Part shown: positions 18,501-25,130 of the stretch, one piece after another
How the letters are laid out: every line of letters starts with the position of its first letter
Numbering within the stretch: the stretch's first letter is position 1
Assembly: GCF_014653155.1 (NCBI RefSeq)
Contig: NZ_BNAF01000002.1
Coordinates: 248,001-312,000 of the forward strand
Direction of reading: 5' to 3'
Length of the DNA: 64,000 nt
Source of the DNA: Sphingobacterium griseoflavum
Lineage (GTDB): Bacteria; Bacteroidota; Bacteroidia; Sphingobacteriales; Sphingobacteriaceae
Notes under the pieces: generated by a model
Told to the model about the DNA's origin: nothing
Databases searched by the model: none
The model's input: the letters and a program-made list of their open reading frames with translations, nothing else
Position numbers and translations under genes: made by a program

Positions 18501-18940
18501 TCCAAGCACTGAATGATACGCAAATCAGCACCTTAGAGCAATTTGGCGTTTTGGATCTAGCTGGCACAGCATATAGTATCAAACCGGAGGATGTAGAGAT
18601 TATCGCAGAAGATGTTGCCGGATGGCAGGTAGCGAACTTAGGGAAATTAACCGTAGCATTAGACGTCAATATTACAGCCGAGCTTAAGAAAGAAGGTCTT
18701 TCCAGGGAACTTGTAAATAGAATACAAAACCTGCGTAAAGATAAGGGGCTGGAGGTTACGGATAGAATTCACGTAAACGTAACACAAAATACTGAAATAC
18801 AAGAAGCTGTCAACGATAATTTGTCGTATATTTGCACCGAAATTCTAGCAGACTCTTTAGACTTTAAAGAATCGGTGGAGTCCGGAGATACTATCGATAT
18901 TGATGGTATAGAATTAAAGGTATTTATTGTTAAAATTTAA
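15527..18940 (+). CDS. ileS: isoleucyl-tRNA synthetase, eukaryote-like type 2 with GIHH motif
   Basis: Charges tRNA-Ile. 1137 residues, longer than the bacterial type 1 enzyme (about 940) and in the range of the eukaryote-like type 2. The class I HIGH site reads G54-I-H-H57 within PPSANGMPGIHHVMARS; the KMSKR loop is intact in KNGNKMSKRLGNGVDPF. The editing domain follows (WTTTPWTLPSNTALVVG), then the anticodon domain and a long C-terminal extension. The GxHH form of HIGH is known from type 2 IleRS enzymes that are hyper-resistant to mupirocin. It is followed two bases later by the DksA-like gene. Confidence 0.96.
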   Translation: MYKEYKQLNLPEIGKEILTRWESNNIFEKSIANRPASKPYTFYEGPPSANGMPGIHHVMARSIKDIFCRYKTLKGYQVKRKGGWDTHGLPIELAVEKTLGITKEDIGKKISVEAYNDACRKEVMKYTDVWNDLTQKMGYWVDLENPYITYQNEYIETLWYLLKELYKKGLLYKGYTIQPYSPAAGTGLSSHELNQPGTYKDVKDTTIVAEFRLDKTQVHPMTSALVDSEDEDVAFIAWTTTPWTLPSNTALVVGKNIDYVKIKTFNQYTGLPVSVVLAKSLIGKHFKAEGEAAPFQDFQVGAKIVPWELAGEFKGEALVGLRYHQLLPYVTSEELQRDAFRVIPGDFVTTEDGTGIVHAAPTYGADDFRVSKENGIPAILVRDENGKDVPTVDRTGKFVKEITDFAGRFVKEEYYSAEERADKDFRPTDVLIAIKLKEENKAFDVKKYEHTYPHCWRTDKPVLYYPLDSWFIRTTAVKEQLVDLNKTINWKPEATGSGRFGNWLENLVDWNLSRSRYWGTPLPIWRSVDENEEICIGSLPELKAQLRSAVDSTILTAEEKAINQEYLDKFDTEALDLHRPYVDNIVLVSENGQKMFRELDLIDVWFDSGAMPYAQWGLDHEKLERGDAYPFKEGYDQAFPADFIAEGVDQTRGWFFTLHAISTMIRGSVAFKNVVSNGLVLDKNGNKMSKRLGNGVDPFAAIDTYSADATRWYMISNAAPWDNLKFNAEGLDEVRRKFFGTLYNTYAFFALYANIDNFSYSEADIPLKNRPEIDRWIISLLNSLIKEVDACYADYEPTKAARAIQNFVDEHLSNWYVRLCRRRFWKGEYSEDKISAYQTLYTCLDSIAKLMSPISPFFSDRLYLDLHAGTGREDHESVHLANFPTFHEELVDEDLEERMALAQQISSLTLSLRKKTGINVRQPLNKILLPVLDATFQEKVEKVKELILSETNIKDISFISDTTGIVKKKIKPNFKVLGSKVGKDMKIVAAAIQALNDTQISTLEQFGVLDLAGTAYSIKPEDVEIIAEDVAGWQVANLGKLTVALDVNITAELKKEGLSRELVNRIQNLRKDKGLEVTDRIHVNVTQNTEIQEAVNDNLSYICTEILADSLDFKESVESGDTIDIDGIELKVFIVKI

Positions 18941-18942
18941 TT

Positions 18943-19329
18943 ATGGGAACGACTTACGAAAAAACACGTTACAGCGATGCCGAACTTCAAGAATTTAAAG
19001 ATATCATTCTTGAGAAACTCCGTATAGCAAAAGAGGAATTATCCGCACTCACGTCCACACTGAGTAACAGTAATGCCAATGGTACCGATGATACAGCGGG
19101 CACATACAAAACACTCGAAGATGGCTCGGCCACGTTGGAGAAGGAACAAGTGAATCAACTTGCGGCCCGTCAAAAGAAATTTATTGACAACTTGGAAGCA
19201 GCATTGGTTCGTATCGAGAACAAGACGTATGGTATCTGCCGGGAAACAGGAAAACTGATTCAGAAAGAGCGTCTGAAAGCCGTTCCTCATACAACCCTCA
19301 GTATTGAAGCAAAAAACAAACAGTATTAA
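18943..19329 (+). CDS. DksA/TraR-family protein lacking the zinc-finger cysteines
   Basis: 128 residues with the DksA layout: an N-terminal coiled coil (about 10-90, with acidic residues at the turn, NGTDDTAG) and a C-terminal globular part beginning KTYGICRETGKLIQKERLKAVP. Normal family members have four zinc-binding cysteines here; only C99 remains, the others being replaced (ETG, TTLSIEAKN). Cysteine-poor DksA proteins are known to work without zinc in some bacteria. It probably acts on RNA polymerase as a transcription regulator. Its two-base distance from ileS suggests cotranscription, and it ends at a terminator. Confidence 0.85.
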   Translation: MGTTYEKTRYSDAELQEFKDIILEKLRIAKEELSALTSTLSNSNANGTDDTAGTYKTLEDGSATLEKEQVNQLAARQKKFIDNLEAALVRIENKTYGICRETGKLIQKERLKAVPHTTLSIEAKNKQY

Positions 19330-19344
19330 TTTTTAAGATTTTAT

Positions 19345-19385
19345 AAAATGAGAAAACCTCCGCATACGGGGTTTACTCATTTTTT
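19345..19385 (+). terminator. terminator directly upstream of lspA
   Basis: AAATGAG / CTCATTT outer stem with an inner AAACCTCC / GGGGTTT part, followed by six T residues. It lies between the DksA-like gene and lspA, and its T tract ends only six bases before the lspA ATG. Confidence 0.8.
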
Positions 19386-19391
19386 CTATAT

Positions 19392-20042
19392 ATGAAAGGC
19401 TACACAAGACCACTGCTGCTTATTGTAATAATTCTTTTAGTGGATCAGTTGTCCAAATTTTGGGTTAAACTGCATATGACCATCGGTCAAGACTTTAAAG
19501 TAATCGGGAACAAATTCTTGATCCATTTCATCGAAAATAATGGCATGGCTTGGGGTATGGAGTTTGGCGGCGAATTTGGAAAGCTTTTCTTGACTCTTTT
19601 TAGAATAATCGCTGTCGCAGGTATAGGTTATGGCCTTTATTATATGGTGAAAAATAAATACCATAGAGGCTTCATCCTGAATGTTGCTTTGATATTTGCG
19701 GGTGCACTGGGGAATATCATCGACTCCACTTTTTACGGTCTTATTTTTAGTGAAAGTACATTTTACGAAAAGGCTACGCTTTTCCCCGCAGGTGGGGGTT
19801 ACTCATCCTTGTTTCACGGAAAAGTAGTCGACATGCTTTATTTCCCACTTATTGAAGGCAATTTCCCTTCCTGGTTTCCCATATGGGGAGGCGAACATTT
19901 CCTATTCTTTAGACCCGTTTTCAATATCGCTGACGCCGCAATTTCTGTCGGGGTATTCCTGATCCTGATCTTTCAGCGTCGCTATTTCAAAGAGGAACAT
20001 GTAGAGCGGGAATATGCAAACAGTGAAATACTAGAGGATTGA
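19392..20042 (+). CDS. lspA: lipoprotein signal peptidase (signal peptidase II)
   Basis: Inner-membrane aspartyl protease that cleaves prolipoproteins at the lipobox Cys. 216 residues, longer than the enterobacterial enzyme (about 165) because of an extra loop between helices, as usual in Bacteroidota. Conserved segments are IILLVDQLSKFWVK, IHFIENNGMAWGM, the first catalytic Asp in GNIIDSTFYG and the second in FNIADAAISVG. The gene begins right after a terminator, leaving no room for its own promoter there. Confidence 0.94.
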   Translation: MKGYTRPLLLIVIILLVDQLSKFWVKLHMTIGQDFKVIGNKFLIHFIENNGMAWGMEFGGEFGKLFLTLFRIIAVAGIGYGLYYMVKNKYHRGFILNVALIFAGALGNIIDSTFYGLIFSESTFYEKATLFPAGGGYSSLFHGKVVDMLYFPLIEGNFPSWFPIWGGEHFLFFRPVFNIADAAISVGVFLILIFQRRYFKEEHVEREYANSEILED

Positions 20043-20060
20043 AACCCGCTACCCGCACAA

Positions 20061-20104
20061 ATGGATAAGTACCGGGATGTCGCCGGCTCTTATCCATTTT
20101 TTTT
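20061..20104 (+). terminator. terminator after lspA
   Basis: ATGGATAAG / CTTATCCAT perfect nine-base stem with a 19-base loop, followed by seven T residues. Confidence 0.85.
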
Positions 20105-20151
20105 GCAAAAATTGCCGATCAAACCAACGCCATCCTACCCTGCGCTGGAAG

Positions 20152-20182
20152 TTGTATATCATCACGAATTTATCTAAGTTTG
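20152..20182 (+). promoter_or_regulatory. promoter of the M28 peptidase gene, abutting its start codon
   Basis: TTG (20152-20154), 20-base spacer, then TAAGTTTG (20175-20182), a full match to the Bacteroidetes pattern. The ATG follows after only three bases, so the mRNA would be leaderless or nearly so. Confidence 0.55.
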
Positions 20183-20185
20183 GAC

Positions 20186-21139
20186 ATGAAAGAAAATACC
20201 CGCCATTTTAAGCGTATTGCCTTCTTTTTAGCCATTTTATGCTTTACGAAAACTGCTTTTGCGCAGATTGATGTGGATCGCTTGAGAAAACACGTCTATT
20301 TCCTCGCAGATGATAAAATGAAAGGTCGAGGAACGGGATCCAAGCATGTGAAAAAAGCCGCCAGATATATTGAAAAGGAATTTAAACGCTACGGTTTAGC
20401 ACCTAAAGGAAAGCAAGGCTACCGACAACCGTTCCAAGCGAAGGTCCGTCGAGTTATCGTAAAGGATAGCATCCGAATAGCAGAAAACATCATCGGCTTT
20501 TTGGACAACGGTGCGCCCTATACGATCGTGATTGGTGCACATTACGACCACTTGGGAGAAGGACGCCAAGGTAGCTCTAAAGACTCTCTTGGCGTCGGAA
20601 AAATCCACAATGGTGCCGACGACAACGCCTCTGGCGTGGCTGGATTGCTCGAGCTCGCTAGACATTATGCGCAAAACGATACGCAGGAAAACTACAACTT
20701 GCTTTTTATCGCTTTTGGTGCTGAAGAACTCGGGCTCGTGGGTTCGACTTATTTCACGAACAACCCCACGATTCCCCTGACGGAACTGCATTGGATGCTC
20801 AATATGGATATGATCGGGCGCTATAATCCGGACAACGGCGTAGCTATTATCGGTTACGGCACGAGTTCCAAATTCCCGGACATATTTGCGGGTATTACTA
20901 GTGATATTAAATTTTACACCAGCAGGGATGGGAACGGGGGTTCTGATCAAACATCTTTTTACCGAAAAAACATCCCTGTCTTGTTCTTTCACACTGGCGG
21001 GCATGAGGATTATCATATGCCAGGAGACGATCCCGATAAAATTGACTATCCGTCACTCCGATCGATCGTAGAGCTGGAACGCAAAATCATCGATCAGTCA
21101 ATGCATCAAGATAAGATGGATTTCATATGGACAAATTAA
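20186..21139 (+). CDS. secreted M28-family zinc aminopeptidase
   Basis: 317 residues. A signal peptide (hydrophobic core FFLAILCFTKTAFA) leads to a PA/M28 peptidase domain. The two-zinc site is visible: H and D in GAHYDHLG, D in HNGADDNASGV, the catalytic Glu pair in GAEELGLVG, D in LNMDMIGR and the last H in FHTGGHEDYHMPGDD. It is therefore expected to be an active periplasmic or extracellular aminopeptidase. I use ATG 20186; the longer frame begins with TTG. Its last 13 bases overlap the next gene. Confidence 0.93.
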   Translation: MKENTRHFKRIAFFLAILCFTKTAFAQIDVDRLRKHVYFLADDKMKGRGTGSKHVKKAARYIEKEFKRYGLAPKGKQGYRQPFQAKVRRVIVKDSIRIAENIIGFLDNGAPYTIVIGAHYDHLGEGRQGSSKDSLGVGKIHNGADDNASGVAGLLELARHYAQNDTQENYNLLFIAFGAEELGLVGSTYFTNNPTIPLTELHWMLNMDMIGRYNPDNGVAIIGYGTSSKFPDIFAGITSDIKFYTSRDGNGGSDQTSFYRKNIPVLFFHTGGHEDYHMPGDDPDKIDYPSLRSIVELERKIIDQSMHQDKMDFIWTN

Positions 21140-22050
21140 CGAACACCGGGAATACCTGTATACTTGTAACGGGATCCAATGGTTTTTTAGGGCAAAAATT
21201 GGTTGATAAATTGACCTTTGAAGGGGGATACACCGTAGTCGCAACATCGAAAGGCCCCAATCGAAACCCTAATAAGGAAGGTTACACCTTTGTACAAGGC
21301 GATTTGAACGAAGAAGGTTTGCTATCCAGCTTGTTGGCTATGTATACCCCCACACATATCATACATACCGCTGCTATGACCAGCGTCGAAGCTTGCGAAA
21401 AAAACAGGGAGTTATGTGAAGCGACGAATGTGACCTTGGTCAAACGTCTTGCTTCATGTTGTCTGGAAAACAACATACACCTGACGTTCCTATCCACCGA
21501 TTTTGTATTCGATGGGAAAGCCGGCCCTTATCGGGAGGAAGATACGCCAAATCCTTGCAATAATTATGGACAAAGCAAATTGGCTGCTGAACAGGCTATA
21601 TGGGCAAGTGGATGTCAAGCTGCTATTCTCCGGACGATACTGGTGTATGGCCATATACAGGATCCCAGTCGGTCTAACTTCGTCAGTTGGGTAAGGGAAA
21701 AACTAAGTAGCGCGCAAACGATAACGGTGGTGAAAGACCAGTGGCGGATGCCAACTTGGGTGGATGATTTGGCAGATGCCTGCATCATCGCTGCATCAAA
21801 AAAAGCAAAAGGCACATACCATATATCGGGCGATACGCTGATGAGCATCTTAGAGATTGCGCTTGAGGTGGCAGCGTATTGGGAGCTAGATAAGCGTTAT
21901 ATAAAGCCGATCGCTGCAGACGAGATAGGTCAGGGGGAAAATCGGCCTCGAAAAACAGGTTTTATCATTCGGAAGGCTACGGATGAACTTGGATTCCGCC
22001 CTACCCCGTTGGCGTTATCATTTCGGGCAATAGAAAAACAATTAGCATAA
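21127..22050 (+). CDS. SDR-family oxidoreductase, dTDP-4-dehydrorhamnose reductase-like
   Basis: 307 residues of the extended short-chain dehydrogenase family closest in layout to RmlD. NAD(P)-binding glycine motif GSNGFLGQKL at the N-terminus, IIHTAAMTSVEACEKNRELC, the catalytic YxxxK as YGQSK, and a C-terminal substrate domain. The other rml genes are absent here, so a role in dTDP-rhamnose synthesis is not supported; RmlD-like orphan reductases are common. The start overlaps the M28 gene by 13 bases, implying coupled translation. Confidence 0.85.
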   Translation: MDKLTNTGNTCILVTGSNGFLGQKLVDKLTFEGGYTVVATSKGPNRNPNKEGYTFVQGDLNEEGLLSSLLAMYTPTHIIHTAAMTSVEACEKNRELCEATNVTLVKRLASCCLENNIHLTFLSTDFVFDGKAGPYREEDTPNPCNNYGQSKLAAEQAIWASGCQAAILRTILVYGHIQDPSRSNFVSWVREKLSSAQTITVVKDQWRMPTWVDDLADACIIAASKKAKGTYHISGDTLMSILEIALEVAAYWELDKRYIKPIAADEIGQGENRPRKTGFIIRKATDELGFRPTPLALSFRAIEKQLA

Positions 22051-22060
22051 TACAGCAACT

Positions 22061-22585
22061 ATGACGACGAAATTTGCACGAGAGTCCTATACGGAGATGA
22101 ACGAACTTGTTCTTCCCAACGACACCAATACCTTCGGAAACCTGATGGGCGGACGTTTGCTTTATTGGATGGATATTTGTTCGGCGATGGCCGCACAAAA
22201 GCACTCCAACAGTCCGGTTGTGACGGTATCCGTAGACAATGTATCTTTTAAACGATCCATCAAATTGGGTGAAGTGGTCACCATACAGGCGCAGGTTACG
22301 CGTGCTTTTTCTACCTCGATGGAAGTACGCATGGAAATTTTTGCTCAAAACCTACCCGAGGGGACTAAAGAAAAATCAAATGAGGCCTATTATACCTTTG
22401 TGGCAATAGATAAAGACAACCGTCCCAGCAAGGTTCCTGAATTGATACCGGAAACAACATTGGAACAAAAGCTTTTTGAAAAAGCTTCGCAACGGAGAGC
22501 CTTGCGATTGATCTTGGGCGGTAAAGTAAAACCGGAGGATGCCCTTGAGCTTAAAAATATCGTCAATGCAGCCTTGAAGGGATAA
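22061..22585 (+). CDS. acyl-CoA thioesterase, hotdog fold
   Basis: 174 residues of the YciA/BACH-type hotdog thioesterases. The segment FGNLMGGRLLYWMDICSAMAAQKHS carries the conserved N-x-GG and Asp of the active site; VTVSVDNVSFKRSIKLGEVV is the second conserved strand. It should hydrolyse acyl-CoA thioesters in the cytosol; chain-length preference is unknown. It starts 10 bases after the SDR gene and closes the M28-SDR-thioesterase run. A distinct paralogue lies at 53761-54141. Confidence 0.9.
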   Translation: MTTKFARESYTEMNELVLPNDTNTFGNLMGGRLLYWMDICSAMAAQKHSNSPVVTVSVDNVSFKRSIKLGEVVTIQAQVTRAFSTSMEVRMEIFAQNLPEGTKEKSNEAYYTFVAIDKDNRPSKVPELIPETTLEQKLFEKASQRRALRLILGGKVKPEDALELKNIVNAALKG

Positions 22586-22598
22586 GCTGTTTTTTTGG

Positions 22599-22631
22599 TA
22601 AAACAAGGAAACAAGATGTTTCCCTGTTTTA
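22599..22631. terminator. hairpin between convergent thioesterase and EVE genes
   Basis: TAAAACAaGGAAAC / GTTTCCcTGTTTTA (one mismatch) with a five-base loop. The AT-rich stem ends could serve both converging transcripts, although separate T tracts are poor. Confidence 0.6.
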
Positions 22632-22636
22632 TCTAT

Positions 22637-23044
22637 TTAAGCGTTACCGAGCGCGACAATACGATCAAACTCTTCCGCTTTGAGCGGCATGACCGAAAGA
22701 CGTCCTTGCCTCACCAAAGCGATATCCTGCAAAAACTCGTCGGCCTTGATGGTCTCCAAGGTTACCGGTGTTTTAAATGTTTCAACGGGCGCCAAATCCA
22801 CCACAACCCAACGTTCGTCATCTGTCGTCGGATCTTGGTAAAATTCCTTAACGACCTCGGCGATTCCAACTACATTTTTTCCTTCATTGCTATGATAGAA
22901 AAGAACGAGATCACCTTTTTTCATAGCTTTAAGATTGTTTCGTGCTTGAAAGTTACGCACGCCGTCCCAAAAAGTCTGCCCATCTTTATTGAACTGTTCC
23001 CAGCTATATTTAAACGGTTCCGATTTGACTAGAAAATAATTCAT
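22637..23044 (-). CDS. EVE domain protein
   Basis: 135 residues covering one EVE domain, a PUA-like fold that in other proteins recognises modified bases. Typical features are the start MNYFLVKSEPFKYSWEQF, WDGVRNFQARNNLKAMKKGDLVLFYHS, and the later ALVRQGRLSVMPL. Stand-alone EVE proteins are widespread in bacteria and their role is unclear. Last gene of a minus-strand run with gldC. Confidence 0.9.
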   Translation of the reverse strand: MNYFLVKSEPFKYSWEQFNKDGQTFWDGVRNFQARNNLKAMKKGDLVLFYHSNEGKNVVGIAEVVKEFYQDPTTDDERWVVVDLAPVETFKTPVTLETIKADEFLQDIALVRQGRLSVMPLKAEEFDRIVALGNA

Positions 23045-23074
23045 ACTAGCTCCCAGTTAGATTTGAAAATAGGA

Positions 23075-23425
23075 TTATGATTCTTGCTCTAACACTTCCA
23101 TTTTATCACCAAAGTGCGCACAATAGTCGCGCAAATCAGCAATGATTTTTTCTGCCATTGGATCGCCTCCTGAGGCACGCAAGAACGAATCGCCCAAGGT
23201 CTGCAAGGTCTCATAAAAGAACCGCTTCATTTCATCATAGGGCATATCCTTGGTCCATAGGTCGATACGCAAGGAGTTTTTATATTGCGCATCCCAAAGT
23301 GCCAAAAACATGGCCTTAGCAGGCATCTGATCTGCTGTTTCACCATCTGTCGAAGACCAATCGATGCTATCGGGCACGTTATTCTCGTCCAGCGTCACAT
23401 TAAGCTTTATTTCTGCATTTTTCAT
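23075..23425 (-). CDS. gldC: gliding motility protein GldC
   Basis: 116 residues matching the GldC family of Bacteroidota, seen in KLNVTLDENNVPDSIDW, ADQMPAKAMFLALWDAQYKNSLRIDLWTKDMPYDEMKRFFYETLQTLGD. No signal or membrane segment, so cytosolic. GldC stabilises or assists gliding in Flavobacterium but is also present in non-gliding relatives, and no other gld gene is in the window. It starts one base after the stop of the small membrane protein gene. Confidence 0.9.
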   Translation of the reverse strand: MKNAEIKLNVTLDENNVPDSIDWSSTDGETADQMPAKAMFLALWDAQYKNSLRIDLWTKDMPYDEMKRFFYETLQTLGDSFLRASGGDPMAEKIIADLRDYCAHFGDKMEVLEQES

Positions 23426-23426
23426 A

Positions 23427-23669
23427 TTATCTCCATAAAATTTTTAATACTATCACTAGGATTCCCGAGACCAGGATGAAGCCAATCTCATTAATCCACA
23501 ATTTCTTCAAATCTTTAACAAACAAGCGAAACACCACGTCTGCCAACGATATAACAACCAGAAATAAGACAACTTGCCACCATTCCAACCGAAGTTGCGC
23601 ATTTCCCCATTCGGAAACGATCCACGTCAAGAAACAGGCAACAACAATATTTAAAGGTGTCAGCTTCAT
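23427..23669 (-). CDS. small hypothetical membrane protein
   Basis: 80 residues with no recognised family. Two or three hydrophobic stretches (about residues 6-20, 31-48 and 62-78) suggest an inner-membrane protein. Its ATG overlaps the helicase stop codon (ATGA) and its stop lies one base before the gldC start, so it sits within a helicase-membrane protein-gldC-EVE operon. Confidence 0.7.
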   Translation of the reverse strand: MKLTPLNIVVACFLTWIVSEWGNAQLRLEWWQVVLFLVVISLADVVFRLFVKDLKKLWINEIGFILVSGILVIVLKILWR

Positions 23670-24985
23670 TTAGATCGTCTTTTTTTAGGGTTCGCTGTCG
23701 TCTTTTTCTTAACTGATTTTGGTCGAGATGCAAATTTGATCGCATGTTTTTTCTCATGAAAAGCACCTTTGAAATCGGGATTTTCTTTTTTCTTTTGCAT
23801 ATCAATTTCGCGTGCTATGGCTTGGCGCTCTTCAAATCCAGTGTCTTCGACAAATACATTCGTGGGAATATCCTTCTTGGGAATTTCCTGACGAATCAGC
23901 TTTTCAATTTTAGCGATATAATAGGCTTCCGCGGGATTGCAAAAAGTAATAGCATCGCCCCTATTAAAGGCGCGTCCCGTCCGACCGATGCGATGGACGT
24001 AATCTTCGATGACAATCGGCACATCGAAATTAAACACGTGGCTCACATTCGAAACATCCAAACCGCGTGCGGCTACATCGGTTGCAACCAGAATCCGAAT
24101 ATTCCCTTCTTTAAACGCATTGATGGAATTGATCCGCGTGTTTTGACCTTTGTTAGCATGTATAACACGCACCTGTTCATCGCCATATTTACGTTCCAAA
24201 TAGTGAAAAACGTTATCTGCCACGGCCTTAGTCTTGCAAAAAACAATAATGCGGTGAAAAGACTCGTGGTCCAACAGGAGATACTGCAAGAGGTTGAGTT
24301 TTGTTCGGAGATTGGGCACTTCATAAAGTGTCTGTGTGACCGTTTGCGCCGGGGTGGCCTGTTCAGTGATCTCGATAAGTGTCGGAAAAGCCAAAAAATC
24401 ACCCGATATTTTTCGCACCAATTCACTCATTGTCGCCGAAAACAACAGGTTTTGCCGCTTACGGGGAACGATTTCCAAAATACGGTGAATCTTGCCGATA
24501 AAGCCCATATCCATCATTTTGTCGGCTTCATCCATGACCAAAAACTTCAACGATTTGGTATTTATTTCGCCTTCCAAATATAGGTCTAGAAAGCGTCCCG
24601 GAGTAGCCACGATAATATCACAGCCTAATGCCAATTGCTCCTTTTGCGCTTTGGGTCCTAACCCACCGTAAAGCACCACGGTACGCAGGTCTAAATAGGT
24701 TGAAAAGGTGCGAATATTTTCTTCGATCTGCATGGCCAGCTCTCGCGTGGGCGACAGGATGAGCGCGCGAGGATCCTTTCCTTGGGCATATTTAAGCTTC
24801 ATCAACAACGGCAGTACAAAGGCTGCAGTCTTTCCTGTTCCGGTCTGCGCGATGCCCATTACGTCCTGTCCCGCTAAAATCGGCGTGATCGCCTTTTGCT
24901 GAATCTGGGTTGGTATTTCATACCCCGCTTCTGCGATTGCATGAAGGAGCTGCTTATTGAGTTTAAAATCTTCAAATGACGCCAT
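23666..24985 (-). CDS. DEAD-box RNA helicase, RhlE-like
   Basis: 439 residues. All core motifs are present: Q motif (YEIPTQIQQKAI), Walker A AQTGTGKT, PTRELA, TPGR, DEAD, SAT, then ARGLD and HRIGRTGR in the second RecA domain. The C-terminal 50 residues are very basic (KKKTTANPKKRRSK at the end), as in RhlE types that bind structured RNA. Probable roles are ribosome assembly or mRNA decay. First gene of the minus-strand run that includes gldC. Confidence 0.94.
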   Translation of the reverse strand: MASFEDFKLNKQLLHAIAEAGYEIPTQIQQKAITPILAGQDVMGIAQTGTGKTAAFVLPLLMKLKYAQGKDPRALILSPTRELAMQIEENIRTFSTYLDLRTVVLYGGLGPKAQKEQLALGCDIIVATPGRFLDLYLEGEINTKSLKFLVMDEADKMMDMGFIGKIHRILEIVPRKRQNLLFSATMSELVRKISGDFLAFPTLIEITEQATPAQTVTQTLYEVPNLRTKLNLLQYLLLDHESFHRIIVFCKTKAVADNVFHYLERKYGDEQVRVIHANKGQNTRINSINAFKEGNIRILVATDVAARGLDVSNVSHVFNFDVPIVIEDYVHRIGRTGRAFNRGDAITFCNPAEAYYIAKIEKLIRQEIPKKDIPTNVFVEDTGFEERQAIAREIDMQKKKENPDFKGAFHEKKHAIKFASRPKSVKKKTTANPKKRRSK

Positions 24986-24989
24986 CCCG

Positions 24990-24997
24990 CAAAGATA
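24990..24997 (-). promoter_or_regulatory. -7 element abutting the helicase start
   Basis: TATCTTTG on the minus strand ends four bases before the helicase ATG, implying a leaderless or very short leader transcript if used. Confidence 0.45.
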
Positions 24998-25130
24998 AAA
25001 AATTCAATCTACATCGCTTTACTAAAGCTTAACATATGACATTCCTATACCCGACCGTACTAAATTTCCGTTAAATTTTGATTTGAAAAGGAATTAGATC
25101 AACTTTGTGCTGTATTAATTGGTTGATAAC

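Noticed and set aside
20396..21016. 206-codon open frame on the minus strand
   Set aside because: Antisense shadow of the M28 peptidase gene, whose zinc ligands are intact.
21127..22050. Assignment of the SDR gene as rmlD
   Set aside because: No rmlA, rmlB or rmlC nearby and no specific residues that distinguish RmlD from other reductases, so only an RmlD-like call is kept.
23744..24583. 279-codon open frame on the plus strand
   Set aside because: It lies wholly within the DEAD-box helicase gene on the other strand and shows no protein-like domain; the helicase has all motifs.
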